Assembly: GCA_027491155.1 (NCBI GenBank)
Contig: JAIXWR010000028.1
Location: 100,616-164,615, forward strand
From: Verrucomicrobiaceae bacterium
GTDB lineage: Bacteria > Verrucomicrobiota > Verrucomicrobiia > Verrucomicrobiales > Akkermansiaceae
Direction: 5' to 3'
Length of the DNA: 64,000 bases
The notes beneath the pieces were generated by a model, which searched no databases, was not told where the DNA came from, and was given only the letters and a program-made list of their open reading frames with translations. Positions 43,296 to 52,092 of the stretch are shown here, in pieces. Made by a program: the position numbers and the translations under genes. Numbering within the stretch: position 1 is the first letter of the stretch; each line of letters starts with the position of its first letter.

Positions 43296-43330
43296 AGCAT
43301 TCGATGTTGGACGTTCGATGTTCGACGTTC
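43296..43330 (+). repeat. GATGTTC/GACGTTC heptad leader before the ABC-F gene
   Basis: Five heptamers in exact phase, AGCATTC, GATGTTG, GACGTTC, GATGTTC and GACGTTC, end 12 nt before the GTG start. An ATG within the second heptamer (43304) is in frame, so the leader could in principle be translated. Confidence 0.8.
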
Positions 43331-43342
43331 ACCTTCCGCCCC

Positions 43343-45232
43343 GTGTCCGCCCTGCTCTCCGCCAACGAAATCCGCCTGACCTACGGCTACCAGACGCTGC
43401 TCGACGGCGTGACCCTCGCCGTGTCCGCCGGAGAGAAGGTCGGCATGGTCGGCAAGAACGGCTGCGGCAAGACCTCCCTGCTCAAGATCCTCACCGGCAC
43501 CCAGCAGGCGGACTCCGGCGAGATCTCGCTGCGCCGTGCCCTTCGCGTCGGCTATCTGCCCCAGGAGTTCGAGCTCGATCCGGAAAAAAGCGTCCACGAG
43601 AACATCGCCGCCGGTGCCGCCGACGTGGTCGAGGCGATCCGCCGCTACGAGCAGGGCGACGGCTCCGACGCGGAACTCGCCGAACTGCTCCACCTGATCG
43701 ACCACGCCGACGGCTGGAACCTCGACGCCCGCATCAAGGCGACCGCCACCGCCCTCGGCACGCCGCCGCTCGAAGCCCCGGTCGCCCCGCTTTCCGGCGG
43801 TGAAAAGCGCCGCGTCGCCCTCTGCCGCGCGCTCGCCTCGCAGCCCGATCTGCTCCTGTTAGACGAGCCGACCAACCATCTCGACGCCGAGTCGATCCGC
43901 TGGCTCGAGGACTTTCTCAAGAGCTACTCCGGCGCGGTCATCTTCGTCACCCACGACCGCTATTTCCTCGACGTCATCGCCACCCGAATCATCGAGATCG
44001 ACTACGGCAAGGCCTTCTCCCACGCCGGCAACTACACCGCCTACCTCGAGTCGAAAGCCGTCCGCCAGCAGATCGCCGAGCAGACCGAACGCCGCCGCCA
44101 GCGATTCCTGCGCGAGGAACTCGAATGGGTCCGCTCCGGCGTGAAGGCCCGCGGCACCAAGTCGCGCCACCGCCTCGACCAGTTCTACGCCGTCGAAGGC
44201 CTCGAAGCACCGCCGGAGGAACGCGAGATGGACCTGCTCATCCCGCCGCCGCCGGAACTCGGCAACATCGTGGTCGAGCTCGAACAAGCCGGCGTCAACA
44301 TCGGCACCGCCACCTCCCCGCGCTGGCTGTTCCGCCACCTCGATCTCAAGCTCGAAGCCGGCCAGTGCACCGGCATCGTCGGCCGCAACGGCGCGGGCAA
44401 AACCACGCTTCTCAAAGTCTGCCTCGGCCAGCTCGACCCGAGCGAAGGCACGGCGGTCGTCGGCAAGAAAGTCCGCGTCAACTACATCGACCAGACCCGC
44501 ATGGCGCTCGATGGCACCGGCTCGCTGTTAGACGAGATTTCCGACGGCCAGGAGAAGGTCCAGTTCGGTACCCAGACCCTCGGGGCGCGGAACTATCTCC
44601 GCCGCTTCCTCTTCGACGACCGCCGGATCAACGAGCGCGTCGACCTCCTCTCCGGCGGCGAACGCGCCCGGCTGATGCTCGCCAAGGTCCTCAAGACCGG
44701 CGGCAACCTGCTGGTGCTCGACGAACCGACCAATGACCTCGACCTGCCCTCGCTGCGGATGCTGGAGGAGGCGCTCGCCGACTTCGAAGGCACCGTGCTG
44801 GTCGTCTCCCACGACCGCTACTTCCTAGACCGCGTCTGCGACCAGATCATCGCCTTCGAGGACGACGGCTTGGTCGTCCAACCCGGCAACTACTCCTACT
44901 ACCTCGAAAAGCGCCAGGCGCGGGAGCAGGTCCAGCGTCTCCACGCCCAAGCCGCCGCCCGCGACGCCGCGGCCCGGCAAAAGGCCGCCGCCCCGGAACC
45001 CGCCAAGCCGCGCAAGCTGACGCTGGCCGAGCGGAAGGAGTTCGAAGGCATGGAGGAGACCATCCTCGCCGCCGAAGAAGCCGTCGCCGGCCTCGAACAG
45101 CAGCTCAACGACCCGGACTTCCAAGCGAAGAACTTCGCCGAGATCCCCGCCCTCGTCGCCAAGCTCGACGCCGCCAAAGCGGAAGTCGCCCGGCTTTACG
45201 AGCGCTGGGAAGAACTCGGCAGCCTCGCCTGA
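43343..45232 (+). CDS. uup: ABC-F family ATPase, Uup-like
   Basis: 629 aa from a GTG; an in-frame ATG at 43304 would start inside the heptad leader. Two ABC domains are seen: GKNGCGKTSLLKIL, LSGGEKRRVALCRAL and LLLDEPTNHLD in the first, GRNGAGKTTLLKVCLG, LSGGERARLMLAKVL and LVLDEPTNDLDLPSLRM in the second. A charged linker joins them and a C-terminal coiled coil (about 555-629; KLTLAERKEFEGMEETILAA) is Uup-type. There are no membrane segments. ABC-F proteins act on ribosomes; Uup also binds DNA and is linked to precise excision of transposons. YTGTTAGR sites at 43856-43863 and 44525-44532 each encode LLDE. Confidence 0.88.
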   Translation: MSALLSANEIRLTYGYQTLLDGVTLAVSAGEKVGMVGKNGCGKTSLLKILTGTQQADSGEISLRRALRVGYLPQEFELDPEKSVHENIAAGAADVVEAIRRYEQGDGSDAELAELLHLIDHADGWNLDARIKATATALGTPPLEAPVAPLSGGEKRRVALCRALASQPDLLLLDEPTNHLDAESIRWLEDFLKSYSGAVIFVTHDRYFLDVIATRIIEIDYGKAFSHAGNYTAYLESKAVRQQIAEQTERRRQRFLREELEWVRSGVKARGTKSRHRLDQFYAVEGLEAPPEEREMDLLIPPPPELGNIVVELEQAGVNIGTATSPRWLFRHLDLKLEAGQCTGIVGRNGAGKTTLLKVCLGQLDPSEGTAVVGKKVRVNYIDQTRMALDGTGSLLDEISDGQEKVQFGTQTLGARNYLRRFLFDDRRINERVDLLSGGERARLMLAKVLKTGGNLLVLDEPTNDLDLPSLRMLEEALADFEGTVLVVSHDRYFLDRVCDQIIAFEDDGLVVQPGNYSYYLEKRQAREQVQRLHAQAAARDAAARQKAAAPEPAKPRKLTLAERKEFEGMEETILAAEEAVAGLEQQLNDPDFQAKNFAEIPALVAKLDAAKAEVARLYERWEELGSLA

Positions 45233-45324
45233 AACGCCGCCCCGGCCGCGGGTGAATTCCGCAGGCGGGAATCGAGTCCGCCCTTGGCATCGGAACATCC
45301 AGATCCCAAGTTCCGGGCACCGTC

Positions 45325-46908
45325 ATGAATGAGGTGAAACCGGAACCAAGCCTCCCCGCTCCCGAAGCTTCCTCGATCCGCTGGTCGCCCGCCCGGTGGA
45401 TCCTCGCCTTGGCGGTGGCATCCGCCCTCGCGGTCTGGTGGTGGCCCATCTCGCAGGTCCAGGTGCGGAACATGATCCTCTACTCGGTGGGCGCGGTCAC
45501 GCTGCTGTTGTTAGGCGGCTGGTGGCTCTTCGCCTCGCGGGCGCCATGGCGGACGCGGCTGACGGTGCTGGCAGCCTTCGCGGTTCTGGTCGCCTCCCTC
45601 GCCGCGACCTTCCGCTACCGCGGCGTCACCGGCGACCTGGTCCCGATCCTCGAGGCCCGCTGGAGCACGGCACCCGCCTCCGCGGCCAGCCTGCCGCGGA
45701 AAGCCGCCACTTCCAACAATCAGGACGACAGCGGTCGGCCGGATTTCCCCCAGTATCTCGGGCCCGGCCGCGATGCCGTGATCCGCGAAGGTCCCGCCCT
45801 CTCGGCCGATTGGAAAACCACCCCGCCGCAGGTCCTTTGGCGACAGCCGATCGGCACCGGCTGGGCCGGCTTCGCCATCGTCGGAAACCGCGCGATCACC
45901 CTTGAACAACGCGGCACCCGCGAATGGGTGGTCTGCCTCGACGTGCTCACGGGCGACCTGCTGTGGGAACACGGCGACGAGGCCCGCTACGCCTCGCCCC
46001 TCGGCGGAGAAGGCCCGCGGACGACACCGACCGTGTCCGAAGGACGCGTCTTCACCTTCGGCGCCACCGGGATCCTGAACTGCCTCGCCCTCGACTCCGG
46101 CAAGCTCCTCTGGCAGCGCCGGATGGCGGAGGAAGCGCCCGGTTGCCTGCCGGAGTGGGGCTATGCCGGATCGCCGCTGGTGCACGACGGCAAGGTGATC
46201 GTCAGCAGCGGCCAGGACGACGGGAAGTCGCTGCGGGCCTATCAGGTCGCGGATGGGGCACCGGTCTGGCAAGGCGGCTCCCGGGCGGCCGGCTATGCCT
46301 CGCCGATGCTCTGCACCCTGGCCGGCGTGCCGCAGGTCATCGCCTTCAACCTCCGCTTCATCACCGCGCACGATCCCGCCGACGGCTCCGTGCTCTGGGA
46401 GCGGCCCTGGGGCAACCGCCAGCCGGTGGTCGCCCAGCCCCTGCCGGTCGGGCCCGACCTCATCGTCTTCTCCAGCGGTTACGGCGTGGGGGCCGAGTTG
46501 CTGAAGATCGGCCGCGATGCCGCCGGCAAGCTGGGCCCGCAGCCCGTCTGGAAATCGCTCGCCCTGAAAGCCAAGATGGCGAGCTTCATCGAACACGGGG
46601 GATTCCTCTACGGCCTCGACGACGGCATGCTGGCCTGCGTCGACCTCCGCGACGGAAAGCGCCGCTGGAAATCCGGCCGCTACGGCCACGGCCAGTTGCT
46701 GTGGAAGGACGGCCGCCTGCTGGTCACCGCGGAAAGCGGCGAGCTGATTTTGTTAGAGCCGGGCCCATCGGCACCGAACCAACTCGCGCGCTTCCCGGTC
46801 TTCGACGCGAAGCTCTGGAACCCGCCCGCGCTCAGCGGCGACCTCCTGCTGGTCCGCACCGATCAGGAAGCCGCCTGCCTGCGCCTGCCGGTGGAGAAGC
46901 CGGAGTGA
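45325..46908 (+). CDS. Membrane-anchored PQQ-like beta-propeller protein
   Basis: 527 aa. Two or three N-terminal membrane segments (about 23-42, 48-66, 75-92) precede a propeller (about 140-525) with repeated blocks such as LDVLTGDLLWEHGDEARYAS, LDSGKLLWQRR and DGSVLWERPW. This is the PQQ-binding-like repeat family common in PVC bacteria. The start of the domain (DFPQYLGPGRDAV) is typical of the 'outer membrane PQQ-like' group. No metal or PQQ ligands can be asserted; many members are scaffolds. It is monocistronic in view. YTGTTAGR sites lie at 45508-45515 and 46750-46757. Confidence 0.82.
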   Translation: MNEVKPEPSLPAPEASSIRWSPARWILALAVASALAVWWWPISQVQVRNMILYSVGAVTLLLLGGWWLFASRAPWRTRLTVLAAFAVLVASLAATFRYRGVTGDLVPILEARWSTAPASAASLPRKAATSNNQDDSGRPDFPQYLGPGRDAVIREGPALSADWKTTPPQVLWRQPIGTGWAGFAIVGNRAITLEQRGTREWVVCLDVLTGDLLWEHGDEARYASPLGGEGPRTTPTVSEGRVFTFGATGILNCLALDSGKLLWQRRMAEEAPGCLPEWGYAGSPLVHDGKVIVSSGQDDGKSLRAYQVADGAPVWQGGSRAAGYASPMLCTLAGVPQVIAFNLRFITAHDPADGSVLWERPWGNRQPVVAQPLPVGPDLIVFSSGYGVGAELLKIGRDAAGKLGPQPVWKSLALKAKMASFIEHGGFLYGLDDGMLACVDLRDGKRRWKSGRYGHGQLLWKDGRLLVTAESGELILLEPGPSAPNQLARFPVFDAKLWNPPALSGDLLLVRTDQEAACLRLPVEKPE

Positions 46909-47002
46909 CCGTCCATCCCGGCGCGTCGCGCGACGGGTGCGGCGCTTGCTTCGAAGGAGCGGGAGGTCGTGCCGTCGCTCCAAATGAATCCGCTCCGATC
47001 CC

Positions 47003-49030
47003 TCAAGGCCCCGCCGTCTGCACGATGCGATAAAACGCCCGCGGTCCCGTCGCCCCGCCATCCGTCAACGTCATCCGCGACTCCGTCGCCTGCACCGGCC
47101 CGTGGACCGTTGCCCAGTCGCCGAGGGTGCTTCCCCGCTCCACGCGATACCACAGCCCGGGCACGGCATCCCAGGCCAGCACCGCGCTCGTCGTATCCGG
47201 CCGAGAGATCTCCGGCGACATCGCCTCCCCGGTGATACTGGCATCCCAGTACTTCGGCGCCAGCGCCCACACCTGCTTGCCGCACTGCGATCCAATCACC
47301 CGCGCCGGCAGGTCGTCCACGCGCGGATGGATCCCGCCCCAGCGGCGCGAGACGCCCGCCTCGTCGGCCGCGTCGAAATACGTCGCCCACCGCAGGTTCA
47401 CCGTGACCGATGGCCCCAGTTCGAATTCCAGGTAGGCATTGGCCGGCGCGCTGAAGCTCCCGCTGCCGCCCGGAAAATACGGGCTGCCGGTGATTGCCGC
47501 CAGCACCTCCGCTGCCGCCCGGCTGAAGGTGCTGTGGCCGGAAATGTAGCCGGGAAAGGCCGGCGACACGAAGGTCCGGTCTTGATACGGGAACCAGTCG
47601 ACTCCCCGGATCCAGCGCGGCAGGCTGCGCTGGGACGTCGGATCTTCCGGCCGGCCCGGCCAGGTGAAAACGACCACCTCGCCGACCGCGAAGCCGCTCC
47701 CGTGGTGCGCCCCGCCGGGCCCCGAAGAGGCCGCCGTGACGACGTCAACCAGACCCGGCACCAGCGGCAGACCCTCCGGATGATAACCCGGCAACCCCGG
47801 ATCCGACGACTGGCCCTGCCGCGCCATGAAGCGGATCATCGAGATCGGCCGCGGCGAATCGTATTTCCGCTTCAGCGACCATGCCGCACAGGCCGCGTCG
47901 TGCGTCGCTCCGGCCAGCGCGAAGTAAAGTTTCACGTCCCACTCCAGGTCGCTCACCACCGGCCCGGTGCCGCCGATCCGCTTCACTGCCAGCGCATCGC
48001 TCACCTGGTTGGCGATCTTGTGCCAATGCCCCGGCGGCGTCTCGGAATCCGGGCCGTCCGCCCAATACTCCGCCAGCACCCGGACGTAGTCGCCCCGCGG
48101 AACCCACTGCGGCGGATAGGGCTGTCCGGTCGCCGGATTCACCGGATGCCCCGACCCCGCCTCGGTGCCCAAGGGGTGGTTCCCCTGCGACGCCGGGGAG
48201 ATGTCGATCAGCTCCATCGAACCCAGCCCGCGGCTCTTCTCCAGCACGTCCAGCGCCTCCGCCCGGTAGGCCGCCGCCTGTCCGCCGCGCAGCTTCGGCG
48301 GACCGCCGGGATCGATCCAGGGCTCCAGCGGATTCCCCCGGCGCAGGCTGAAGGACCTCGCATGCAGCCAGGTCACCCCGACAAAGGGCTGCAGGAAAAT
48401 CGGCCCCACCCCGTTCTGGGCAAAGCCCTCGTCGAAGGTCAGCGGATGCCATCGGTCCGGATCCGCCCCGGCCGGATAGCCGCCGAGCGGCACGCCGTTT
48501 TCGATCACCGCGAACACCGGCTGGTTGTTGACATAAGCCGGGTCCGTGTAGCCCGCCGCCTGCCCGGAACCGTCGGCCAGCCCCCACGCCAAAATGGACG
48601 CCGCGATCCGGTTCCCCAGTGCCGCCGGGCTGCCGCCGGCCGTCGCCGTGAAGTCCTTGTCGTAGCCCAGCGCCGCCATCCGCGCGTCCAGCGCCGGCAG
48701 GGTGATGTCCTTGTTCACCGAGTTGGCAAAGCGCGCGCGCAGGATCCGGTAGGCCGCATGGCTGATCGCCTCGCGCCGTGCCGCCTCCACATCGGCCGCC
48801 GTGGCCCGCTCGTGGTGGATGTAGCCCACCGCCACCGCGTCATACGCCGCCCACGCGGCGTACATGCCCGTCGCCACATGGAAAAGATTCCGCGCGTGAA
48901 CCGGCGGGTGCGGCACGTCGATGCGGATCGCCGCGAGGTTCTCCTCGTTCCACTGCCGAGCCACGCTGGGAACCGCCTCGCAGGGAAGCAGGATCGCCAG
49001 CGCCACCGCGATGTAGTGGAGGCGTTTCAT
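47003..49030 (-). CDS. Secreted vanadium-dependent haloperoxidase-like protein
   Basis: 675 aa. The ATG at 49030 is chosen because GGAAGG lies four nt upstream and a signal peptide follows (MKRLHYIAVALAILLPCEAV). The three vanadate/phosphate-binding segments of the PAP2/vanadium peroxidase fold are seen: KRKYDSPRP near residue 390, YISGHSTFSRA near 495, and RRWGGIHPRVDDLPAR near 565, with Arg and His at the expected places. The C-terminal about 75 residues (LAWDAVPGLWYRVERGS) form a beta domain seen at the ends of other secreted proteins of this phylum. It may oxidise halides with H2O2 or be a phosphatase of the same fold. It is divergent from the FN3-like gene. Confidence 0.82.
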   Translation of the reverse strand: MKRLHYIAVALAILLPCEAVPSVARQWNEENLAAIRIDVPHPPVHARNLFHVATGMYAAWAAYDAVAVGYIHHERATAADVEAARREAISHAAYRILRARFANSVNKDITLPALDARMAALGYDKDFTATAGGSPAALGNRIAASILAWGLADGSGQAAGYTDPAYVNNQPVFAVIENGVPLGGYPAGADPDRWHPLTFDEGFAQNGVGPIFLQPFVGVTWLHARSFSLRRGNPLEPWIDPGGPPKLRGGQAAAYRAEALDVLEKSRGLGSMELIDISPASQGNHPLGTEAGSGHPVNPATGQPYPPQWVPRGDYVRVLAEYWADGPDSETPPGHWHKIANQVSDALAVKRIGGTGPVVSDLEWDVKLYFALAGATHDAACAAWSLKRKYDSPRPISMIRFMARQGQSSDPGLPGYHPEGLPLVPGLVDVVTAASSGPGGAHHGSGFAVGEVVVFTWPGRPEDPTSQRSLPRWIRGVDWFPYQDRTFVSPAFPGYISGHSTFSRAAAEVLAAITGSPYFPGGSGSFSAPANAYLEFELGPSVTVNLRWATYFDAADEAGVSRRWGGIHPRVDDLPARVIGSQCGKQVWALAPKYWDASITGEAMSPEISRPDTTSAVLAWDAVPGLWYRVERGSTLGDWATVHGPVQATESRMTLTDGGATGPRAFYRIVQTAGP

Positions 49031-49109
49031 TGTGCCTTCCACCGAAGCAAAACGACCCGGCCATCGGCGAGCCCGATTTTATCTTCCCTCCGGGTGACCA
49101 TCCGTCCGT

Positions 49110-49126
49110 GGGATCGTGTCGATCCC
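49110..49126. promoter_or_regulatory. Palindrome GGGATCG-TGT-CGATCCC between divergent genes
   Basis: A perfect inverted repeat with 7-bp arms lies 80 nt from the haloperoxidase start and 74 nt from the FN3-like gene start. Size and position suit a shared operator; no regulator is identified. Confidence 0.35.
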
Positions 49127-49199
49127 GACACGGAAATCCGACTTGCCTCCAACCCGCGAAAATTGAACCTGCGACGATACCCATCGGAAAACCCTGCCC

Positions 49200-50900
49200 A
49201 TGAGAATCTTGCATGCCTTCCTTGCCGTGCTGGTGGCCTCCCTCGCCGTCGGCAAAGCCAACCTCGTGATCAGCGAGATCGACCTCGTCGCCAACAAGGT
49301 CGAGATCGTGAACACCGGCACCAGTCCGGTGAACATGACCGGCAACTGGTGGTGCAATCTTTGGAGAGGATCGCCGGCTTACGTGCAAGTCTCGGCAGCC
49401 AATATCGTGGCCGCTGAATCGACCACGACCACCCTCAGCCTTCCGGCGGGCGGCATCCTGACCTTCCAACTCGCAGGAAGTTTCATCACCGACCTGCAAG
49501 GGGAGCTCGGGCTCTACCTGACAAGTAGCTTCGGATCGTCCACGGACATGATCGATTACGTAACCTGGGGTGCAAGTGGCGCTTCCCGGTCATCCGTTGC
49601 CGTATCGAAGGGGATTTGGGGCAGCAACACCTTCGTCCCCGTCACCTCCGCCGACATCACCGCCGGCCGCTCCATCCAGCTCGGGGCCGGCCTCGCGGGG
49701 AACACGTTCTCCGACTACTCGCTTGCCGCGCCGACCATCGGCGTGAACCAGGTCACGCCGCCCCCCGTCGCGACCACCGGCACGGCTTCGTCGGTGACCA
49801 CCACCGGGGCCTCGCTCTCCGGCACGGTGAATGCCAAGGGCCTCAGCACCACGGTCACCTTCCAGTATGGCGAGACCCTTTCCTACGGGACCACCGTGGC
49901 AGCCACCCCGTCGCCGGTCACCGGCAGCAGCGACACCGCCGTCAGCGCCGCCCTTTCCGGCCTCGCCCCGGGAACAACCTACAACTTCCGGGTCGTCGGC
50001 ACCAACGCCAACGGCACGGCCAACGGTGCCAACCAGACCTTCACCACCCCCGGCCCGCCGACCGTGACCACCGGCTCCGCCAGCGGCGTGACCAACAACG
50101 CCGTCACCCTCGGCGGCACCGCCCGGGCCAACGGCGCGGAGACCACCTTGACCTTCGAATACGGCGAGACCACCGCCTACGGCAGCACCATCGCCGCCAG
50201 CCCCGCCACGATCAACGGCTTCACCCCGACTCCCGCCAGCGCCACCCTCGGCGGCCTCGATCCCGGCACCACCTATCACTTCCGGCTCGTCGCCGCCAAC
50301 GCCAACGGCACCACCGAAGGTGCCGATCAAACCTTCACCACCGCCGCACCGCCCGTGGCCGTCACCGGCACCGCCACGGGCATCACCTCCGCCGCCGCCA
50401 TCGCTGCCGGCACGGTGAACGCGAAAGGAGCCAGCACCACGGTGACCATCGAATACGGCGAGACCACCGCCTACGGCAACAGCGTGAGCGCCAGCCCCTC
50501 GCCGCTGGCCGGCACCACCGCGACGGCCGTCAGCGGCCTGATCAGCGGCCTGCAAGCCTCCACCACCTACCACTTCCGCGTGGTTGCCACCAACGCCTAC
50601 GGAACCGTCAACGGAGCCGACGCAACCTTCACCACCACCGCACCGCCGACCGTCACCGACCTGCCGGTCACCGCGGTCAGCCGCAGCGGGAATACCCTGA
50701 CGGTCGATTTCACCGGCCCGCCGAACACCCCGCCCGCCACCTGGTTGGTGAAGGGCTCCGCCACGCTCGCCAGCTTCCCCGACGACAAGACCGCGGACAG
50801 CACCATCACCGAGATCCCCGCCAGCTCCGGCAAATACCGCGCCCAGATCGACGTCACCGGCGAGCCGGCGCGCTACTTCGTGCGCATCGAGCTGCCCTGA
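49200..50900 (+). CDS. Secreted lamin-tail plus FN3-like repeat protein
   Basis: 566 aa with a signal peptide (MRILHAFLAVLVASLAVGKA). Residues about 20-180 resemble a lamin-tail-type domain (NLVISEIDLVANKVEIVNTG, then MIDYVTWGASG). Three similar modules of about 95 residues follow (about 185-480), each carrying YGET, then GL-PGTTY-FR, then N-A-GT and ending TFTT. This is the FN3-like repeat common in Verrucomicrobia and Planctomycetes. A short beta C-terminal domain ends the protein. No PEP-CTERM signal. Likely a secreted or surface protein of unknown ligand. Confidence 0.8.
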   Translation: MRILHAFLAVLVASLAVGKANLVISEIDLVANKVEIVNTGTSPVNMTGNWWCNLWRGSPAYVQVSAANIVAAESTTTTLSLPAGGILTFQLAGSFITDLQGELGLYLTSSFGSSTDMIDYVTWGASGASRSSVAVSKGIWGSNTFVPVTSADITAGRSIQLGAGLAGNTFSDYSLAAPTIGVNQVTPPPVATTGTASSVTTTGASLSGTVNAKGLSTTVTFQYGETLSYGTTVAATPSPVTGSSDTAVSAALSGLAPGTTYNFRVVGTNANGTANGANQTFTTPGPPTVTTGSASGVTNNAVTLGGTARANGAETTLTFEYGETTAYGSTIAASPATINGFTPTPASATLGGLDPGTTYHFRLVAANANGTTEGADQTFTTAAPPVAVTGTATGITSAAAIAAGTVNAKGASTTVTIEYGETTAYGNSVSASPSPLAGTTATAVSGLISGLQASTTYHFRVVATNAYGTVNGADATFTTTAPPTVTDLPVTAVSRSGNTLTVDFTGPPNTPPATWLVKGSATLASFPDDKTADSTITEIPASSGKYRAQIDVTGEPARYFVRIELP

Positions 50901-50907
50901 GCCCCGC

Positions 50908-51261
50908 TCAGCCGAGCACCTTCGCCCACTCGTCCGGCTTGAAACCGGCAAGGACCACGCCCTTGCCGGTGACGAAAGGCCGCTTCACCAGGTTGCCGTT
51001 CTTGGAAAGCAGCGCCACCGCGGCGTCCGACGTCATTCCCGGCAGCTTGTCCTTCAAACCCAGCTCGCGGTAGTCGCCGCCGGACGTGTTGAACAGCGGC
51101 CGCAAATCCCCGCCGAAGGCCGCCACCGCGGACTTCAGCTCGGCGACCGTCGGCGGTGTCTCGCGGATGGCCTTCACCTCGTGCGGGATCTTCTTTTCCA
51201 CGAGCCACTTCAGCGCCTTGCGGCAGGTATCGCAGCCCTTGTAGGCGTAAACGGTGATCAT
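50908..51261 (-). CDS. Spx/MgsR (ArsC-like) family protein
   Basis: 117 aa from the ATG at 51261 (MITVYAYKGCDTCRKALKWL). It has the thioredoxin-fold ArsC/Spx layout: CxxC at residues 10-13, NTSGGDYRELGLKDKL in the middle and NLVKRPFVTGKGVVLAGFKPDEW near the C-terminus. The family includes arsenate reductases and the regulator Spx; the Lys-Gly-Cys-Asp-Thr-Cys motif and length fit the 'Spx/MgsR' group, often annotated as arsenate reductase-related (YffB-like). It converges on the FN3-like gene with seven nt between stops. Confidence 0.85.
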   Translation of the reverse strand: MITVYAYKGCDTCRKALKWLVEKKIPHEVKAIRETPPTVAELKSAVAAFGGDLRPLFNTSGGDYRELGLKDKLPGMTSDAAVALLSKNGNLVKRPFVTGKGVVLAGFKPDEWAKVLG

Positions 51262-51394
51262 GCGCCGATCCTGCCGCGCCACCGCCGGCATGCAAGGACG
51301 GGGATCCGGGAAGAAAGGGACGCCTGGATCCATCCATTCGCCTTCCGGCGGGAAGGCACGAAGCCCGCTGCACGTTTCACCGGTCGCGGACGGT

Positions 51395-51892
51395 TCAGCC
51401 TAAGGTCCGCCGCGCGGCATCGTCCGGTCGCTCTGCACCGAACTCGCGCCTCACCGGCCGCGAAAACAGGCCGAGCAAAAGTGCCCCGCCCGCCACGGCG
51501 GAAACGAGAGACGGCAGCATGACGATCCACCTCGCGGTCTCCGCGGCCGCCGGGTCCGGAGACAGCCCCGCGGCATCGGATGGAGCCGGGAAAAGCAGGC
51601 CCTTGCCCCCGATCAACATCGCACCGGCGGCGAGGAAGACCAGCCACCACCGCGCCCAGCGCTGCCGCAGCAGCAGGCAGATCCCCGCCAGCAGCGTGAC
51701 CGGAGGCAGGATGAAGATCAGGAAGATGCCAAGCGGATCGGCCGAAGAATTCGCATACGGCTTGCCGATCGCCATCAGCAGCGCGAAGGCGCTGAACAAG
51801 GATCCGATCCCGCCCGAGAAAATGGCAGCCGCGCCGGCGAGGTTCGTGAACCAGGTCCGGCGCGGCGCGGGGGGGAAATCGTGGCGGATCAT
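51395..51892 (-). CDS. Hypothetical membrane protein
   Basis: 165 aa with four hydrophobic segments (about 16-42, 53-74, 79-96 and 122-142) and charged ends (MIRHDFPPAPRRTW; RREFGAERPDDAARR). No family recognised. The layout is of a small four-helix inner-membrane protein. It is about 70 nt downstream, on the same strand, of a dispersed repeat element (51962-52005). Confidence 0.6.
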   Translation of the reverse strand: MIRHDFPPAPRRTWFTNLAGAAAIFSGGIGSLFSAFALLMAIGKPYANSSADPLGIFLIFILPPVTLLAGICLLLRQRWARWWLVFLAAGAMLIGGKGLLFPAPSDAAGLSPDPAAAETARWIVMLPSLVSAVAGGALLLGLFSRPVRREFGAERPDDAARRTLG

Positions 51893-51961
51893 CTTCAGGG
51901 AATCACGGATGCCAAGGTAGCACCTCTTTCACCGGTCGAACTCCCTGGCGAACTGCCACTC

Positions 51962-52005
51962 TGCCCGAATTCGGGGAGCTCCGTGAATTCGCCTTTCGAC
52001 GAATG
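51962..52005. repeat. Dispersed two-part repeat, copy 1
   Basis: TGCCCGAAT, ten unique bases, then a 25-bp block starting CCGTGAATTCGCCTTTCGAC and ending GAATG (51981-52005). Both parts recur at 55915-55957 with nine bases between. It lies in the gap between the beta-helix gene's stop and the start of the membrane-protein gene. Confidence 0.8.
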
Positions 52006-52092
52006 TCACCTGGGGAATCAGGCTGGCAGCTCACCGCTGCTCCAAGCCGGGCTTCCCGAAGCGGCCCGGAAGATGCCTGATGCCGGCAAACG

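Noticed and set aside
41075..43342. A long plus-strand open frame leading into the ABC-F gene
   Set aside because: It is antisense to htpG and reads as low-complexity shadow; the ABC-F domains start after the GTG at 43343.
46909..47002. Possible terminator after the PQQ-like gene
   Set aside because: Only weak and interrupted pairing (GGAGCG/CGCTCC with mismatches) and no U-tract.
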